DNA of 64,000 nt, taken from assembly GCA_030747695.1 (NCBI GenBank), contig JASLKG010000006.1, positions 1 through 64,000 on the forward strand, read 5' to 3'. The DNA is from Candidatus Poseidoniaceae archaeon. GTDB taxonomy: Archaea; Thermoplasmatota; Poseidoniia; Poseidoniales; Poseidoniaceae. The translations under genes were made by a program, and so were the position numbers. The notes under the pieces were generated by a model. That model worked only from the letters and a program-made list of their open reading frames with translations, had not been told where the DNA came from and did not search any database. Positions 44,317 to 52,078 of this stretch are shown in pieces; position 1 is the first letter of the stretch; each line of letters opens with the position of its first letter.

Positions 44317-45162
44317 TTACTTCGTCCATCTATGTAGGGCCGCTTTCTCAGTATCTGTTAGTTTGGATGGTATAATGAGGCAATGTAATCGCCCTTCTTT
44401 TGCTGAATGCAAATCCTTTAATTTCAGGTAAGTTATAGATTGATCATCCGTTCCCATATCAGTGCATAAAATGACAGGTAAATTTGTAATATCAGAGCAC
44501 ACTTCTTTAAACGCCCCAATTTCCATATTCCATAGAGCATCACTTATTTCCCAACTGTCAATATTCTCCATTATTTTTTCTGACATTAACATAACAGCAT
44601 CAGCAGCATCGGCTGGTTGCATAGGACACTGCTCCCCAACTCCTTCACCTGTAGGATCTAAATCTAACAAAACAAGAGTATGTAATCCCTGACACCTATT
44701 CATTGCTATTGTTTCTAAAGGAGACGTAGGAACCCATCCTCTATATGGATAAGTAATTGTGGTTTGCCTCCCAAATTTGTAATTTGAAAGACCAACTGCT
44801 CCAGTCACAACTCCAGTAATTGAAATCCCATGAATTACCTTACAATCAATTCCAGCATCTTGCGCTTGCAATTGTAAATCAACATGCGTTGTAGCTTGCA
44901 AAGGATCCCCTACAACCAATAGTGCAACTACACATTCCTTAGCCAAATTTAGCAATTCAACCGGTTCTTCAACATCTGGACGCATGACTTTATCGATGTC
45001 TCCAACTTCCTTTTCTAATTCCACAAAATGTTCTGCAGACCAAAGTGCAGTATATCCCTCAAACTTCCTAATATCAGCAGATTTTGCAGCACTTAATGCT
45101 TCCATCGTCATATTGGAAACACCCCCAAGACCGATACCAACCAATACCAAACCAGCCGCCAT
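44317..45162 (-). CDS. dphB: Diphthine synthase
   Basis: 281 residues from ATG 45162 ('MAAGLVLVGIGLGG'); the track ORF extends upstream into the divergent gene. The SAM-dependent tetrapyrrole-methylase fold is shown by 'VLVGIGLGGVSNMTMEAL', 'VALLVVGDPLQATTHVDL', 'IHGISITGVVTGAVGLSNYKFG' and 'TYPYRGWVPTSPLETIAMN'. It methylates the modified histidine of elongation factor 2 in diphthamide synthesis. It is divergent from the Trm5-like gene with only 37 bases between starts. Confidence 0.93.
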   Translation of the reverse strand: MAAGLVLVGIGLGGVSNMTMEALSAAKSADIRKFEGYTALWSAEHFVELEKEVGDIDKVMRPDVEEPVELLNLAKECVVALLVVGDPLQATTHVDLQLQAQDAGIDCKVIHGISITGVVTGAVGLSNYKFGRQTTITYPYRGWVPTSPLETIAMNRCQGLHTLVLLDLDPTGEGVGEQCPMQPADAADAVMLMSEKIMENIDSWEISDALWNMEIGAFKEVCSDITNLPVILCTDMGTDDQSITYLKLKDLHSAKEGRLHCLIIPSKLTDTEKAALHRWTK

Positions 45163-45199
45163 ACTCAAACCACCGACGCGTGTGCCCCTTCCGAGCAAC

Positions 45200-46231
45200 A
45201 TGCGACATTTGAGCGTGCCGAGCAAGAAAACAGCATCTGTAAGGGAGTATTTAACCACCCAAGGATGGCTTGCAGAAGGTTACGGAATTCAAAGTATAGG
45301 AGATAATCGAGCAATACCTCTGAATGACAAAGCACCACAATCAATTAAGAAGTATAAACAAATCACATTATCACCCTTGTCTCCACCTCCTAAACATTGG
45401 ACAGAAAGACTAGATCTAGAGCTCTTTACCGAATACAAAGAGTATTGGCCAATGAGTCATGATCAAATTGGAGACATCATAATTTTGAAATTACCTAGTG
45501 AAATTATAGATTTTGGAAATACAATAGGGGAGGCAATATTGCAACAATTTCCCAATATGCGAGTAGTTTGCGCGGATAAAGGAGTAACGGGCAAATTCCG
45601 CGTTAGAGACTTACAAATACTTTCGTCAAGAAATAAACAAACAACGGAGACAATAGTTCGGGAGAATGGAAATGAAATGATAGTTAACCCTAGTGTTGCG
45701 TATTATTCTCCACGATTAGCAAATGAACGACTCTTAACTGTAGAATCAGCTAAGAAATTAAAGAATCGTTTAGGTAGGCCATTAGATGTGTGTGATCCTT
45801 ATGCAGGAGTTGGACCATCATTAGTTACTTTACTTTCTGAAAAAGGATTGACAAACAAAATATACGGAAGCGATCTAAATCCTGCTGCAGTACCAATTCT
45901 CAAACAAAACATCGGAAACCACTGGGCTGAATGTAGAGATGCCAGAGATTTATCAAAGGAACACCCACAGTGTGCCGATTTATTATTAGTTAATTTACCC
46001 CATGAAAGCATCAACCACTTGTCAAAATTAATTGGATTATTGAAAAAAAACCAAGAGACAGTAATTAGAGGCTGGGCGATAATCGATAATGAATCAATAG
46101 ATACGACTAAACAAAAACTTGAAAAAATATTAGATGAATATATAATAAACGACATAACAATTTCACCTTCAAAATCTTATTCCCCAAAGGAATCATACGC
46201 TTCATTTGAAATTTCTTTAACCATCAATTAA
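45200..46231 (+). CDS. Trm5/TYW2-family tRNA methyltransferase
   Basis: 343 residues from ATG 45200; the longer track ORF reads antisense through dphB. The SAM domain has 'YSPRLANERLL', 'DVCDPYAGVGPSLVTLLSEKG', 'GSDLNPAAVPILKQNIGNHW' and 'LLLVNLPHESINHLSKLI' (NLP motif), the pattern of Trm5 enzymes that methylate guanosine 37 in tRNA, or of the related TYW2-like wyosine enzymes. The N-terminal ~110 residues fit a Trm5 D1/D2 region. Confidence 0.87.
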   Translation: MRHLSVPSKKTASVREYLTTQGWLAEGYGIQSIGDNRAIPLNDKAPQSIKKYKQITLSPLSPPPKHWTERLDLELFTEYKEYWPMSHDQIGDIIILKLPSEIIDFGNTIGEAILQQFPNMRVVCADKGVTGKFRVRDLQILSSRNKQTTETIVRENGNEMIVNPSVAYYSPRLANERLLTVESAKKLKNRLGRPLDVCDPYAGVGPSLVTLLSEKGLTNKIYGSDLNPAAVPILKQNIGNHWAECRDARDLSKEHPQCADLLLVNLPHESINHLSKLIGLLKKNQETVIRGWAIIDNESIDTTKQKLEKILDEYIINDITISPSKSYSPKESYASFEISLTIN

Positions 46232-46271
46232 TGGGCGGCACAATCATCTATTGTTTCTTCTTGGGCACTCC

Positions 46272-46394
46272 ATGCTCGGACGTGTAAAGTGTGATTGCGG
46301 AGCCGAAATAGATATCTCGGGAGCAATTCCTCGTAAAAAGGGGATAAATGTTTACTGCAAAGTATGTGGAACGGTTTCAAATCACAACGAATAA
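46272..46394 (+). CDS. 40-residue zinc-finger protein, below ORF-track size
   Basis: ATG 46272 to TAA 46394 encodes a 40-residue protein with four cysteines in a knuckle pattern: 'VKCDCGAEIDIS...GINVYCKVCGTVSNHNE' (C-x-C and C-x2-C). The spacing would hold one zinc. It follows the Trm5-like gene by 40 bases on the same strand and ends just before the convergent M24 gene. A ribosome- or RNA-associated role is possible; the family is not recognised. Confidence 0.65.
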   Translation: MLGRVKCDCGAEIDISGAIPRKKGINVYCKVCGTVSNHNE

Positions 46395-46398
46395 GTCA

Positions 46399-47400
46399 TT
46401 AGTCGCGTTTGAATAATGCAACAACAAAACAAATCAGCATTATTTCAACCACACCTAACGGGTAGGGCAAAGAACCATCATCGTCATTTTCGTTAAGTGA
46501 CACCCCAGTTTCTTCAATATAATCATCATCCATTATCATAAACCAATCCAAATCTCTTGGCAAATCCCCAGTTAGGAATTCATGTCCGTCTTGATTAATC
46601 AAGAAATCATCTTCTATCCTAATACCAAACCAACCATCATGGTAAATCCCAGGCTCTACTGTAACAGCATCATATGCCATTAACAATTGCTGATTGTAAG
46701 AGAGTCCAAACAAAGGATCAGACGAGCCAGAAGAAAGTAGCGGGGGTTCATGAACACATACACCAAAACCATGTCCTAAACTATGGATAAATTTGTCACC
46801 ATAACCTTGCTCTTCAATATGTGTTCTCGCAATATCATCCGGAACCCATGCAGGGGTTCCAGCTTCAATTACTGGAAAAGTAAGATTTTGAGCATCATAT
46901 ACGGCCATATATGACGAGATAATTGTATCATTCGTAGTTCCTCCAATCACATAAGTTCGTGTAACATCACTTACCCAATCGTTCACTCGCGCACCCAAAT
47001 CAACAACAACAACATCTCCAATTTCTACAATTTTAGGCCCAGCGCCTTTATTTTCAGGGTCGCCATGAGGAATAGCTCCATTGGAACCTGATGCAATAAT
47101 TGTATCAAAAGAAGGCCAATTAGGATTAGAACCATTTTCAATCATTGCCCGATCAACTTCGTCAGCGATTTCGCGTTCAGTTAGGTTTTCTCCCATCAAT
47201 ACTTTCCATAACATGTGCCTTGCAGTCTCTTGTCCAATACCAGCCAATCTCGTTGATTCGCGAATAGATTCATCTTTATCGGGAGAAATACCAGTTGGTG
47301 AGGGGAAGTAACCATTCAACGCCCTTGCAACCTCCGTTTCGCATGCAATTGCCATGGGGCAGAGCATGATGATTACGAAACCCCATGCAATAACGCGCAT
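46399..47400 (-). CDS. M24 family metallopeptidase, exported (Xaa-Pro aminopeptidase-like)
   Basis: 333 residues from ATG 47400; the track start runs back through tRNA-Asp. A signal peptide ('MRVIAWGFVIIMLCPMAIA') leads to a pita-bread fold with metal ligands in 'VVVDLGARVNDWVSDVTRTY' (two Asp), 'IHSLGHGFGVCVHE' (His), 'VTVEPGIY' (Glu) and 'FGIRIEDDFLI' (Glu). A short C-terminal hydrophobic helix ending in Lys-Arg-Asp ('LGVVEIMLICFVVALFKRD') would anchor it. M24 enzymes are usually cytoplasmic, so an exported anchored form fits the other surface peptidases here. Confidence 0.86.
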   Translation of the reverse strand: MRVIAWGFVIIMLCPMAIACETEVARALNGYFPSPTGISPDKDESIRESTRLAGIGQETARHMLWKVLMGENLTEREIADEVDRAMIENGSNPNWPSFDTIIASGSNGAIPHGDPENKGAGPKIVEIGDVVVVDLGARVNDWVSDVTRTYVIGGTTNDTIISSYMAVYDAQNLTFPVIEAGTPAWVPDDIARTHIEEQGYGDKFIHSLGHGFGVCVHEPPLLSSGSSDPLFGLSYNQQLLMAYDAVTVEPGIYHDGWFGIRIEDDFLINQDGHEFLTGDLPRDLDWFMIMDDDYIEETGVSLNENDDDGSLPYPLGVVEIMLICFVVALFKRD

Positions 47401-47470
47401 ATTACCCCCTAACAGCCACCCCTCAAGAACCATTCGTGCAATAATAAATACGAGTAAAAGGGCAATAGAG

Positions 47471-47542
47471 CGCCCGCGCCGGGAATCGAACCCGGGTCGA
47501 GGGATCGACAACCCCTCATGATAACCGCTACACCACGCGGGC
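47471..47542 (-). tRNA. tRNA-Asp (anticodon GTC)
   Basis: Minus strand: acceptor GCCCGCG/CGCGGGC is perfectly paired, the anticodon stem AGGGG/TCCCT encloses loop TTGTCGA (anticodon GTC), the T-arm is CCGGG-TTCGATT-CCCGG, and the discriminator is G as usual for aspartate. No CCA is encoded. Confidence 0.95.
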
Positions 47543-47566
47543 AGCAGGTCGCCGAGCGGTAACCGC

Positions 47567-47574
47567 TATTTAAG
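47567..47574 (-). promoter_or_regulatory. Putative TATA box for tRNA-Asp
   Basis: On the minus strand CTTAAATA lies about 25-32 bases before the tRNA 5' end, the normal archaeal box A position. Between box and gene is the small palindrome AGCGG-TAA-CCGCT (47555-47567). Confidence 0.55.
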
Positions 47575-47604
47575 CCGCACTCAGTGGCCTCTCCGGTGGG
47601 ACAT

Positions 47605-49005
47605 ATGCCGGGGCCGAAAACATCAGCAAAAAAGGCACGAGAGGAAGCCAATCAGGCCGCAGCAGACAACATGTTTGGCGGCGCGTTTGGAGACATTGAG
47701 GAAATATCCTCCCCGGAACCAGAAATTATAACAGAAACCCCAGAAGAAACCCAAGAAGAATCCGCGGAAGAACTTACAGAAGAAGAATCTTCTGAAGAAG
47801 AATCTACAGAAGAACCCGAAGAAGAACCTTCTGAAAAATCAAAATCCCTCTCTGGCCCTCCGCCAGGCCCATCATCAGGACCACCATCAGGACCACCATC
47901 AGGACCACCATCAGGGCCACCATCAGGACCACCATCAGGACCACCATCAGGACCACCATCAGGACCACCATCAGGACCACCATCAGGACCACCATCAGGA
48001 CCACCATCAGGACCCCCTTCAGAATCAAAACAAGAAAACAAATCTGAATCAGCCGAAGAAGAACCCGAAGAAGAACCTGAAGAAAAACCTGAAGAAGAAC
48101 CTGCAGAAGAACCCGAAGAAAAACCTACAGAAGAACCTACAGAAGAACCTGAAGAAGCACCTGAAGAAGAACCTGAAGAAGAACCTGCAGAAGAACCTGA
48201 AGAAGAACCTGAAGAAGAACCTGCAGAAGAACCCGAAGAAGAATCCCAAACAAAAGACAAACCAAATCTTGCAAAGGCTGCACAAAAAGAAGTTGCCCGC
48301 CTTTCCGGAGAAGTAGCAAGTTTGAGAAAATCCTTAGCGGGCGCCGCTGAAGTGATAGAGGAATTAGAAGAACAACCAATGCCTCCTGCAGTATTTGCAG
48401 ACATAGTTGTTCCAGACCATTTGGTTGCAGATATAGCCCGTCTTGCCCGCCAACTAGATCGGGAACTTTTGATTCGAGCAAACATGGGCTCCATTACGAT
48501 GTTACATCCAGGCATGCCTGGTGTAATGATTGGAACGCGAGAGGGCTGTTTACTTCCGAGATTAAATGAAAGAGATCTGATTGGTGGTAGATTAGGACAA
48601 GGCGCGCCAGAAGGCGCCCCTCCAGATTGGAGAGTCCTAGAAGTTCTTTTAGCCTCAATTTCTTTGGAAACCGGAGGCCCAGCAGCTTGTATTCACATGC
48701 AAGGAGCATTCACTACAGCAGCCAGTTGTGAAAAGGACCTGGTTTTGTGCACTCCAATTGATGAAGCAGGTAAAAAGCACTTAGGCAAGATAATAATTGT
48801 AGATCCTGACGACGACAATCCTGACGATTTCTTAAGACAAACGGCTGAGGCTTTGAAAATGGGAGGCAATAAATGTGTAGTAATTAGAGGTCATGGCGCA
48901 TATTGCGTAGGATCCGATTTAGATGATGCATGGGCAATCACTGCAATGTTGGAACATAGTATGAAAATAGTATTACTAGCACGACAAGCAAATCTGAAAG
49001 TATGA
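47605..49005 (+). CDS. Repeat-rich fusion protein with C-terminal class II aldolase-like domain
   Basis: About 466 residues from ATG 47605 (GTG 47584 possible). An acidic N-terminal region is followed by 11 perfect PPSG units, then a second low-complexity tract of EEEP-type four-residue units (~65 residues), a short coiled coil ('AAQKEVARLSGEVASLRKSL'), and a ~190-residue C-terminal domain. That domain resembles class II aldolase/adducin: 'RELLIRANMGSITMLHPGMPGVMIGTREGCLL' and 'CVVIRGHGAYCVGSDLDDAWAITAMLEHSMKIVLLAR'. Metal-binding His residues seem only partly conserved, so catalysis is doubtful. No signal peptide. Confidence 0.75.
   Translation: MPGPKTSAKKAREEANQAAADNMFGGAFGDIEEISSPEPEIITETPEETQEESAEELTEEESSEEESTEEPEEEPSEKSKSLSGPPPGPSSGPPSGPPSGPPSGPPSGPPSGPPSGPPSGPPSGPPSGPPSGPPSGPPSESKQENKSESAEEEPEEEPEEKPEEEPAEEPEEKPTEEPTEEPEEAPEEEPEEEPAEEPEEEPEEEPAEEPEEESQTKDKPNLAKAAQKEVARLSGEVASLRKSLAGAAEVIEELEEQPMPPAVFADIVVPDHLVADIARLARQLDRELLIRANMGSITMLHPGMPGVMIGTREGCLLPRLNERDLIGGRLGQGAPEGAPPDWRVLEVLLASISLETGGPAACIHMQGAFTTAASCEKDLVLCTPIDEAGKKHLGKIIIVDPDDDNPDDFLRQTAEALKMGGNKCVVIRGHGAYCVGSDLDDAWAITAMLEHSMKIVLLARQANLKV
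47881..48012 (+). repeat. 12-bp tandem repeat, 11 units (PPSG coding)
   Basis: Eleven consecutive copies of CCACCATCAGGA, one carrying GGG in place of GGA, encode (Pro-Pro-Ser-Gly)11. Near-perfect identity implies recent expansion by slippage or unequal exchange. Confidence 0.95.
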
Positions 49006-49009
49006 ATTA

Positions 49010-49600
49010 TTATTCTGATTTAGCATTTCTACATATTTCAACAAAGTTTTCAAACATTTCTTTACCAAATTCAGAATCATTAACTTCTGGATGAAATTGT
49101 AGACCAAACCGATCTCCAGCATTATTTTCCATGCCCTGTACCTCACATGAAGAACTTGAAGCAGTAATAAAGAAATTATCAGGTACGATATGCACCTCGT
49201 CGTTATGACTTTCCCAGACAATTTGATTTTCAGCAGTTCTAGCAAAAATCTTACCACCTCCATTTCGCAATGTTATGTTCATTGCACCAAATTCTGGCTT
49301 TGGAGCTTCTCGAGCATCCCCCCCATAATATCGAGCCATAAATTGATGTCCAGCACAAATCCCCAATATAGGAATGTTAAGTTTAAGAAATTCTGCACAA
49401 TTCCCTAATTCTCCAGTAAGGCCAACGCGAGCAGCCCCTCCAGACAAGATTAAACCGTCCAGATTCCGCAGATTTTCAATAGGGGTATTATTTTCTACAA
49501 TTTTAGTATCAACACCAAGATACCTTAGCATACGCCATTCGCGATGGGTCCATTGCCCTCCATTATCAATTACATCGATAATCAAAGGTGAAACTCCCAT
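49010..49600 (-). CDS. guaAa: GMP synthase, glutamine amidotransferase subunit
   Basis: 196 residues; a stand-alone class I glutaminase as in the archaeal split GMP synthase. The nucleophile motif is GICAGHQ, with catalytic His and Glu in 'LQFHPEVNDSEFG'. The opening 'PLIIDVIDNGGQWTHREWRMLRYLG' is typical. It passes ammonia to the GuaAb ATP pyrophosphatase, which is not in the window. The stop lies four bases from the convergent repeat-rich gene. Confidence 0.93.
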   Translation of the reverse strand: MGVSPLIIDVIDNGGQWTHREWRMLRYLGVDTKIVENNTPIENLRNLDGLILSGGAARVGLTGELGNCAEFLKLNIPILGICAGHQFMARYYGGDAREAPKPEFGAMNITLRNGGGKIFARTAENQIVWESHNDEVHIVPDNFFITASSSSCEVQGMENNAGDRFGLQFHPEVNDSEFGKEMFENFVEICRNAKSE

Positions 49601-49695
49601 AATTTTCTCTCACCGCGCGCCACTCATGAACATTGCTTGTTAGAAAGGACACCTTCAAAGAGGAGAGGACGGTCGCGGGGGCAGGAGCGAGAACT

Positions 49696-49863
49696 ATGGC
49701 TGACAATACAGTTGACTATAAGTGCGCAAATTGCGGACAAATTCAGAACTTCACACGTGATCGTGACGGTAAGTGGCAGCCGGCAATGACGTGCAAAATC
49801 TGCGGGACTCGCATTTTCGTAAAACTACGAAGAACCTCTCATAAGATTCTTGATGCAGAGTAA
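49696..49863 (+). CDS. rpoP: DNA-directed RNA polymerase subunit P
   Basis: 55 residues from ATG 49696 ('MADNTVDYKCANCGQ'); the track start is too far upstream. The zinc site 'YKCANCGQ...MTCKICGTRIFVKLRRTSHKILDAE' matches archaeal RpoP / eukaryotic Rpb12, which helps RNA polymerase assembly. A usual small archaeal core gene. Confidence 0.87.
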   Translation: MADNTVDYKCANCGQIQNFTRDRDGKWQPAMTCKICGTRIFVKLRRTSHKILDAE

Positions 49864-49914
49864 TTGAAAATCAAACCGTGTGGTTGAAAGACCGCATGTT
49901 GGTTACTAAGTTCA

Positions 49915-51051
49915 ATGGCGAGTTGGCTTGAATCATATTCCCCTCGCCGATTCGATGAATTGGCAATACCAGAAGCAACACTCAAAGCCTTAGAAAAAGC
50001 AGCAACACAAGCAAACCCCCCCCATCTAATAATTGCAGGACCTCCAGGCGTAGGTAAAACAGCAGCTTGGAAACTAGTTGCAAGACAAATTCTAGGCCCC
50101 TCATGGGAGTCAACAACACATGTACTACAAGCAAGAGACATTTCAAGGCAATCCGGAGCCATGTCAAAATTTGAAGAGTTTTTGAGACCCGGTGGCAGCA
50201 GTTCAAAAGACACGCTCGCTAGCAGAGCGAGCCTCGACTCATTTGACTCGAATATTACAATAGCAAAAAAAGGAGATGTAGCCCCTGCAGGAATGGAAAA
50301 TAGAGAATTAATCGATGGAGAAATAATGCCAATATCCCGACTAATAGTAATCGAAGACGCAGACCATCTAGGGCCGACAAGACAACCCTATTTACGAAGG
50401 ATGATGGAAACAAACTCCCTAACCTCCAGATTTATATTCACCGCACGCTCTCCATCAAGAATTATCGATGCATTAAGATCTAGATCTCAGCAAATAAGAA
50501 TTCCTTCAACAGACAAACAACAAGTAGTTACATGCTTAGAACATATTTCAAGTAAAGAATCAATAATTCCAGTTCGTGGAATTATAGGAGACATAGCGCA
50601 TATCTCAAACGGTAATTTACGAAAAGCAGTATTCACTATGGAATTACTTGCAAAAAGAAACCAACTCAATAATCGACAAAACCTCCAAACTTTAGTAGCA
50701 TCGACTTCATTAGTCGGAATTCAACAAATTTTCGAAGAAGCAATGAGGGGGCGCGTTTACGATTTCCGTTGGGAGAAGGTAGGAAATAAAAACAAAAGAG
50801 TATTGAAAGGAGCTCTTGGAATCATGGATCGATTAATGGATGAACATACACTTGAAGCAGAAGACATAGTTCATCACATGCACAAATTATTGACAACAGG
50901 ACGACTTCTTTTGGACGACGAATTACTCTGTGAATTACTTACTGCACTTGCTGAATGCGATACTAATTTACAAAAATCAATGCATGGCCGAATACAATTA
51001 GAAGAATTCCTACATAGAGTAAAGGAGATATCAAAACCTACTCCGATTTGA
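49915..51051 (+). CDS. Replication factor C small-subunit-like AAA+ protein (divergent)
   Basis: 378 residues; archaeal RfcS is typically ~320-340. 'WLESYSPRRFDELA' and Walker A 'IIAGPPGVGKTAAW' are RFC-like. Walker B is 'LIVIEDADHLG' instead of canonical LDEAD, and the SRC motif is RSRS instead of SRC. An extra ~35-residue insertion lies before Walker B (SSSKDTLASRASLDSFDS region). The C-terminal collar helices are present. Clamp loaders open PCNA; this divergent copy may be a non-ATPase or specialised subunit beside a normal RfcS elsewhere. Confidence 0.82.
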   Translation: MASWLESYSPRRFDELAIPEATLKALEKAATQANPPHLIIAGPPGVGKTAAWKLVARQILGPSWESTTHVLQARDISRQSGAMSKFEEFLRPGGSSSKDTLASRASLDSFDSNITIAKKGDVAPAGMENRELIDGEIMPISRLIVIEDADHLGPTRQPYLRRMMETNSLTSRFIFTARSPSRIIDALRSRSQQIRIPSTDKQQVVTCLEHISSKESIIPVRGIIGDIAHISNGNLRKAVFTMELLAKRNQLNNRQNLQTLVASTSLVGIQQIFEEAMRGRVYDFRWEKVGNKNKRVLKGALGIMDRLMDEHTLEAEDIVHHMHKLLTTGRLLLDDELLCELLTALAECDTNLQKSMHGRIQLEEFLHRVKEISKPTPI

Positions 51052-51054
51052 TGG

Positions 51055-51128
51055 CGGACACGGCAGGATTTGAACCCGCGATCTGCGGCTTAGGAGGCCG
51101 CCGCCTTATCCAGCTGGGCCACGTGTCC
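51055..51128 (-). tRNA. tRNA-Arg (anticodon CCT)
   Basis: Minus strand: acceptor GGACACG/CGTGTCC, D-stem GCCC/AGGC, anticodon stem GCGGC/GCCGC around loop CTCCTAA (anticodon CCT), T-arm GCGGG-TTCAAAT-CCTGC, discriminator G. It reads AGG codons. The 5' end lies 104 bases from the SDR gene start. Confidence 0.95.
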
Positions 51129-51232
51129 AAAGTTCCCGTGCAAGGCCTCCTTCAACAAACCATCGCTCAAAGTTAATTCCTAACATAATTAAACAGCCAC
51201 GGTTTTGAAGAAGTTGTTGCTTTCGGATAACC

Positions 51233-52078
51233 ATGGCCGACCGCGTTTGCATTGTCACAGGAGGCAACTCAGGAATCGGATTTGAATTATGCCGGGGGAT
51301 GGCAGCGGCAGGATATCACGTCGTGATGGTCAGCCGAGGAATTAAGCGAGGGCAAAAAGCACTCAATAAATTACAGATGGAATTTGGCAATAATGTGGAA
51401 ATGATGTTATGTGATATGAGCGATTTAAGAAATATCACAAAATTATATTCTGAATTTATCAATAAGTTTGACAGATTAGATGTTTTACTAAACAATGCGG
51501 GGGCGCTGTGGGGTAAAAAACTCAGAACGACCCAGGGGCAAGAAATGACATTTGGTGTAAATCATTTAGGATACTTTGTTATGACACAGACATTTTTACC
51601 AATATTAAAAACCACAGAAAATAGTAGAATTATCAATACTGCATCAGAAGCGCATAAGATGTCCCGCCTCAATTTAGAAGATTTAAATTTTGAAAATCGC
51701 CGATATAGCCAATGGTTAACATATTCAAATTCAAAACTGTGTAACATCCTATTTACTCGTGAATTAGCACGAAGGCTGGAAGGAACTAATGTCATTACAC
51801 ATTGCTTTCATCCAGGTGTTGTGCGAACAAGGTTTGCGGAAGACGCGAGTGGCCCTATGCGCTTATTTTGGCCCTTAGTACGTATATTTATGATCGGATC
51901 AAAACGTGGTGCAAAAACCGGATTACACCTTGCCTTAAGTAATGAAGCAGGTAAATCGTCTGGCCAATATTGGATAAATAAAAAACGGCGTAGAGGTAAC
52001 CGCGCTGCCCGAAACGATGACAATGCAACCAAGTTGTGGATAAGAACGGAGGAGATACTAGATGGGCACCAAATCTAG
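51233..52078 (+). CDS. Short-chain dehydrogenase/reductase (retinol-dehydrogenase-like)
   Basis: 281 residues. Cofactor motif TGGNSGIG, 'NNAGALWG', Ser in 'RIINTASEAHKM' and catalytic 'YSNSKLCNILFTREL' mark a classical SDR. The 'TFGVNHLGYFVMTQ' segment resembles WWOX/retinol-dehydrogenase-like members acting on lipophilic alcohols. Its 3' end overlaps the next gene by 17 bases. Confidence 0.9.
   Translation: MADRVCIVTGGNSGIGFELCRGMAAAGYHVVMVSRGIKRGQKALNKLQMEFGNNVEMMLCDMSDLRNITKLYSEFINKFDRLDVLLNNAGALWGKKLRTTQGQEMTFGVNHLGYFVMTQTFLPILKTTENSRIINTASEAHKMSRLNLEDLNFENRRYSQWLTYSNSKLCNILFTRELARRLEGTNVITHCFHPGVVRTRFAEDASGPMRLFWPLVRIFMIGSKRGAKTGLHLALSNEAGKSSGQYWINKKRRRGNRAARNDDNATKLWIRTEEILDGHQI

Noticed and set aside
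44984-45199. N-terminal 72 residues of the 44984 ORF
   Set aside because: Antisense to dphB; the Trm5-like protein begins naturally at ATG 45200.
47401-47511. N-terminal extension of the M24 peptidase ORF
   Set aside because: Would translate through tRNA-Asp and displace the signal peptide; ATG 47400 is the sensible start.
47881-48012. Tandem repeat resembling a CRISPR array
   Set aside because: Units are 12 bp, contiguous and in frame within a coding region, with no spacers and no cas genes.
47652-48515. Minus-strand 287-residue ORF rich in Gly-Ser repeats
   Set aside because: It is the antisense reading of the PPSG/EEEP repeat gene; low-complexity DNA keeps several frames open. The plus frame ends in a recognisable domain.
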